Origin: an uncultured Clostridia bacterium
Lineage (GTDB): Bacteria; Bacillota; Clostridia; TANB77; CAG-508
Assembly (NCBI GenBank): GCA_934122155.1
Contig: CAKOVX010000010.1
Span: forward strand, 1 to 33,688
Reading direction: 5' to 3'
DNA length: 33,688 nucleotides
Shown: positions 30,900 through 33,688 of the stretch, piece by piece
How positions within the stretch are numbered: the first letter of the stretch is position 1
Layout: each line of letters starts with the position of its first letter
The notes under the pieces: generated by a model
Seen by the model: the letters and a program-made list of their open reading frames with translations, nothing else
Databases searched by the model: none
What the model was told of the DNA's origin: nothing
Program-made: the position numbers and the translations under genes

Positions 30900-31916
30900 A
30901 TGGAAGAAAGAAACAATAAGCCAAATATTTTAAGGAATATATTAATTGCAATATTAATTATAATTGTAATTAGCATAGTAGTAACCATAGGAATAGGAAA
31001 CTATTTTGTTAATTATGCAATCTTAAGAACAGGAAATGGTGGGAATAGAGAAGTAAAAAATAAAGATTCAATAGAAGTTTCTAGTATAAATAATGAAACA
31101 GAAAAAATTATAGAAGAAAATCGAGAAAAAGAAATGCAACTTGCAAGCCAATGGACTAATACTATAAAAAATAAAAAAGTTGAGGTTACTGCAAAAGATG
31201 GAATTACTTTAAGAGGAATAGAATATATAAAAGACAAAAAAATTGATGATTGGGTAATTATTCTACATGGTTATCGCTCAAATCCAGAATCAGTAACATC
31301 AGTAGGAATGCACTTTTCAGAAAAAGGATATAATGTATTAATTCCATATATGAGAGCAACCGGTGAAAGTGAAGGGGAGTATATAGGAATGGGTTGGCTT
31401 GATAAAGAAGATTTAAAGTGCTGGATAGATTTAATTATAGAGCAAAACAGAAATTCCAATATTATATTACATGGTTCATCAATGGGAGCTGCAACAGTAT
31501 TGATGGCATCTAGTGATAAACTTCCCAATAATATTAAAGCTATAATAGAAGATAGTGGTTATACATCTGTATGGAATATATTTGCATCTGAAGCAAAAGC
31601 AAGATTTAATTTACCAGCTTTTCCTGTATTAAATATGTTTGAAGTAGTAGCAAATTATAGAGCAAAATATGATATAAAAGAAGCCTCTGCATTAGAACAA
31701 GTAAAAAAAGCCTCTGTTCCAATATTGTTTATTCATGGAGATAATGATGATTTTGTTCCTGAGTATATGTGTGAACAATTATATGAATCAGCTAATTGCA
31801 AAAAAGATAAACTTATAATACATGGTGCAGGACATACTGAATCAAGGTATAAGGAACCAGATACATATTATAATAAGATATTTGATTTTATAAAAATTGT
31901 TATGAAAGAGGTGTAA
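30900..31916 (+). CDS. Membrane-anchored alpha/beta hydrolase
   Basis: This 338-residue protein has one N-terminal membrane helix (~12-37), so the catalytic part likely faces outward. The alpha/beta-hydrolase features are 'VIILHGYRSNPES' (oxyanion region), the nucleophile elbow G192-S-S194-M-G196 in 'LHGSSMGAAT', acid D281/D284 in 'IHGDNDDFVPEYM' and H312 in 'GAGHTES'. It resembles the YqkD-like clostridial serine hydrolases of unknown substrate. AAAGGA precedes the ATG. The TetR gene starts five bases after its stop codon, so the regulator may control this hydrolase. Confidence 0.85.
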   Translation: MEERNNKPNILRNILIAILIIIVISIVVTIGIGNYFVNYAILRTGNGGNREVKNKDSIEVSSINNETEKIIEENREKEMQLASQWTNTIKNKKVEVTAKDGITLRGIEYIKDKKIDDWVIILHGYRSNPESVTSVGMHFSEKGYNVLIPYMRATGESEGEYIGMGWLDKEDLKCWIDLIIEQNRNSNIILHGSSMGAATVLMASSDKLPNNIKAIIEDSGYTSVWNIFASEAKARFNLPAFPVLNMFEVVANYRAKYDIKEASALEQVKKASVPILFIHGDNDDFVPEYMCEQLYESANCKKDKLIIHGAGHTESRYKEPDTYYNKIFDFIKIVMKEV

Positions 31917-31921
31917 TTATA

Positions 31922-32491
31922 ATGAATAAAACCAAAAGAAGAATTTTTAATACAGCAATCAAAATGTTTTCAGAAAAGGGATATGATAATACAAGTGTTG
32001 AAGAGATAACAGCAATAGCAGGAGTAGCAAAAGGTTCACTATACTATCATTTTTCTAAAAAAGAAGATATATTTGATATGTTATTAAAAGAAGGATTTGA
32101 ATTATTAAAAAACAATATAGAAATAAAAACCAAAAACTGTACTACTGCGTTAGAAAAAATAAAAGCAGTCATACTAATACAAATAAAAGTAATTGTAAAA
32201 TACGAATATTTCCTTAATGTTGTTTTTTCACAATTATGGGGTGAAGAAGAAAAAAATAAAAAGTGTAAAAAGGCAGTTTTTCAATATATCAAAATCATTG
32301 AAAAAATAGTAAATGAAGGGATTGCAAATGGGGAATTTTATGATGGTGATGTAGAAGCAATAGCATCCGGGATTTTTGGAGTTACATGTTCAAGTCTTAT
32401 TTATAGAATAAAAAAGAATAGACAAGTAGATGCAATGCAGATATATAATGGCTTTGTCGATAATATTACAAGAACATTAAGTAAAAAATGA
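31922..32491 (+). CDS. TetR/AcrR family transcriptional regulator
   Basis: This 189-residue protein has the TetR DNA-binding domain at ~1-50: 'FNTAIKMFSEKGYDNTSVEEITAIAGVAKGSLYYHFSKKEDIF', with the recognition helix in 'VAKGSLYYHF'. The C-terminal ligand-binding half is all helical and lacks clear family markers. AGAGGTG precedes the ATG. It sits between a hydrolase gene and an acyl-CoA synthetase gene. TetR proteins beside fatty-acid genes often respond to acyl-CoA, so a lipid-related ligand is a reasonable guess, but no more than that. Confidence 0.9.
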   Translation: MNKTKRRIFNTAIKMFSEKGYDNTSVEEITAIAGVAKGSLYYHFSKKEDIFDMLLKEGFELLKNNIEIKTKNCTTALEKIKAVILIQIKVIVKYEYFLNVVFSQLWGEEEKNKKCKKAVFQYIKIIEKIVNEGIANGEFYDGDVEAIASGIFGVTCSSLIYRIKKNRQVDAMQIYNGFVDNITRTLSKK

Positions 32492-32522
32492 AAAATATTA
32501 TTTTAGTGATATAAAAAGTGCA

Positions 32523-32558
32523 ATAGTTAATTACAAATAAGTAGTTAGCTATTTTTTT
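32523..32558 (+). terminator. Terminator after the tetR gene
   Basis: ATAGTTAATTAC and GTAGTTAGCTAT pair (three G-U) around AAATAA, followed by seven T. Confidence 0.8.
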
Positions 32559-32566
32559 GTATTTAG

Positions 32567-32646
32567 ACTAAGCGTTCAGTTAATAAGTGATTTAAAAAAT
32601 ATATATTTCTCAAAGCACTGAAAACAGATTGTACTGACTTACCAGT
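32567..32646 (+). promoter_or_regulatory. Candidate TetR operator region with two imperfect dyads
   Basis: Two 14-bp elements of similar shape lie in the gap between tetR and the acyl-CoA synthetase gene: ACTAAGCGTTCAGT (32567-32580) and ACTGACTTACCAGT (32633-32646). Both have an ACT...AGT dyad and similar half-sites, the kind of site TetR dimers bind. No well-spaced sigma-A promoter could be assigned with confidence. Confidence 0.35.
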
Positions 32647-32711
32647 CTAAAGACATTAATTTATTATTGTGATATAAATATGATACAAAGTTAGAAGTAA
32701 TAGGAGAAAAC

Positions 32712-33688
32712 ATGAGTAAGAAAATATATGATTATTTAAAAATTAATGATTTAAAAGATATGTTAAATAAAACAGAAAAATTATATGCAAATAGGACCGC
32801 ATATAAAATAAAAATAGAAGAAGGAAAATATCAAGTTTATACTCATAAAGAAGTTAGAGATATGATAAATGCTTTAGGAACATCATTAATAAATTTAGGA
32901 CTAAAAGGAAAACGAATTGCAGTTATTGGAGAAAATAGATATGAATGGGAAATAGCATATTTATCAATTGTATGTGGAACAGGAATTGTTGTTCCGTTAG
33001 ATAAATCACTACCAGCAAATGAGTTAGAACTATTGATAGAAAGATCTGATATAGAAGCGATATTTTATACAAAAAAATATTCAGATATAATTCAAAATAT
33101 TAAGTTTAGTGAGAAAAATAAGTTAAAGCATTTGATTTCGATGGATAATGATGAAAATGGAGAAGGAATATATTCACAAAAAGAACTAATACGAGAAGGT
33201 AAGAAATTAATAGAAGAAGGAAATAACGAGTTTTTAAATGCAAAGATTAACCCAAAAGAAATGGAAATTATGTTATTTACATCAGGAACTACATCTAAGT
33301 CTAAAGTAGTAGCGCTTTCACACGAAAATATTTGCACAAATTTAATGGATATTGGAAGCGTTTTAGACGTAACTCAAAACGATGTTTTTCTTTCTGTTTT
33401 ACCAATACACCATGTATTTGAATGTACAGTAGGATTTCTATTTTCACTATATAAAGGAGCAGAAACAGTATTTTGTGATGGACTAAGACATATAGTAGAA
33501 AATTTAAATGAATATCATGTGACAGTTATGGCGTGTGTACCAGGCATATATGAACGAATTTTCATGATGATTAGGAAAAAACTAGAAAAGCAAGGAAAAC
33601 TTGAGGAAATATTAAAAAATGAAGAAAAATATAAAAATTGTTCTATGAAAGAAAGAAAAGAAGCATTTAAAGAAATACATGATATGCT
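32712..33688 (+). CDS. AMP-dependent synthetase/ligase (long-chain acyl-CoA synthetase-like), 5' part
   Basis: An open frame runs from the ATG at 32712 (AGGAGA nine bases before it) to the end of the window: 325 codons without a stop, so the gene is cut by the window edge. The AMP-binding core is visible: 'GKRIAVIGENRYEWEIAYLSIVCGTGIVVPLD', then the P-loop-like 'MLFTSGTTSKSKVVALSHENI' and 'SVLPIHHVFECTVGFLFSLYKGAETVF'. Enzymes of this family adenylate a carboxylic acid and pass it to CoA or a carrier protein; the layout resembles clostridial FadD-like fatty acyl ligases. The usual Gly in 'SGTTGxPK' is replaced (T-S-K-S-K), which is noteworthy but tolerated in some relatives. The C-terminal domain is outside the window. 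Confidence 0.85.
   Translation, partial: MSKKIYDYLKINDLKDMLNKTEKLYANRTAYKIKIEEGKYQVYTHKEVRDMINALGTSLINLGLKGKRIAVIGENRYEWEIAYLSIVCGTGIVVPLDKSLPANELELLIERSDIEAIFYTKKYSDIIQNIKFSEKNKLKHLISMDNDENGEGIYSQKELIREGKKLIEEGNNEFLNAKINPKEMEIMLFTSGTTSKSKVVALSHENICTNLMDIGSVLDVTQNDVFLSVLPIHHVFECTVGFLFSLYKGAETVFCDGLRHIVENLNEYHVTVMACVPGIYERIFMMIRKKLEKQGKLEEILKNEEKYKNCSMKERKEAFKEIHDM

Noticed and set aside
1..33688. CRISPR array
   Set aside because: No regularly spaced short direct repeats and no Cas-like proteins were seen.

Overview
The window is AT-rich throughout (roughly 30% GC by eye), with strong AGGAGG-type ribosome binding sites, several TTG/GTG starts, TTGACA-17-TATAAT-type promoters and compact rho-independent terminators. 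The gene families (ribonuclease Y, FtsY, Pta-AckA, zinc-type ribosomal protein L31, a peptidase U32/DUF3656 protein, a pilin-FGE protein typical of gut Firmicutes, a dockerin-bearing cell-wall hydrolase and a small Cys/Gly-rich membrane protein) point to an anaerobic, Gram-positive, low-GC Clostridia-like bacterium, probably a gut lineage. I cannot name the species.

Layout. 1-1503: a MazG-like NTP pyrophosphohydrolase, then a flavin-reductase-like protein with a C-terminal PCP-reductase-like domain. 1510-3341: a sharply bounded cassette. A perfect 32-bp palindrome occurs at both ends in direct orientation, with 29/30-bp inverted repeats just inside. The only sizeable gene inside encodes a pilin-like N terminus joined to a formylglycine-generating-enzyme/C-type-lectin-like domain. 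Its last ~130 bp are GC-rich, full of NNC codons and followed by hairpins, as expected of a diversity-generating retroelement (DGR) variable region. No reverse transcriptase or template repeat lies in the window. 3358-6174: an L,D-transpeptidase, an HD hydrolase, a helical protein (minus strand), MscL, a 53-residue membrane protein and L31. 6295-12124: miaB, a gene with HTH-like repeats, mutS and an acyltransferase, nearly gapless. 12188-16609: a TGS/uridine-kinase-like protein and an RNHCP protein, convergent with the peptidase U32 gene. 16717-20441: a small Cys-rich protein, a frameshifted SH3/dockerin glucosaminidase and a surface protein. 20488-20692: tRNA-Thr(CGT) followed by a degraded tail of a mobile-element-type protein. 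20792-26559: ftsY, a UPF0182 membrane protein, a DUF5665-like protein and rny. 26663-28921: pta and ackA. 29020-32491: a Xer-type tyrosine recombinase, a membrane protein, an alpha/beta hydrolase and a TetR regulator. From 32712: an acyl-CoA synthetase-like gene running off the end.

How the genes work together. Most of the window is ordinary housekeeping in short operons: tRNA modification and mismatch repair, SRP targeting, RNA decay, acetate formation, and cell-wall and surface proteins. The accessory signals are the palindrome-bounded pilin-FGE cassette, the broken dockerin hydrolase and the phage-like remnant beside the tRNA. The cassette is the best candidate for an undescribed system: a possible DGR target gene packaged as a movable or invertible, terminator-insulated unit. 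All functional calls come from recognising motifs in the sequence; no database search was possible.
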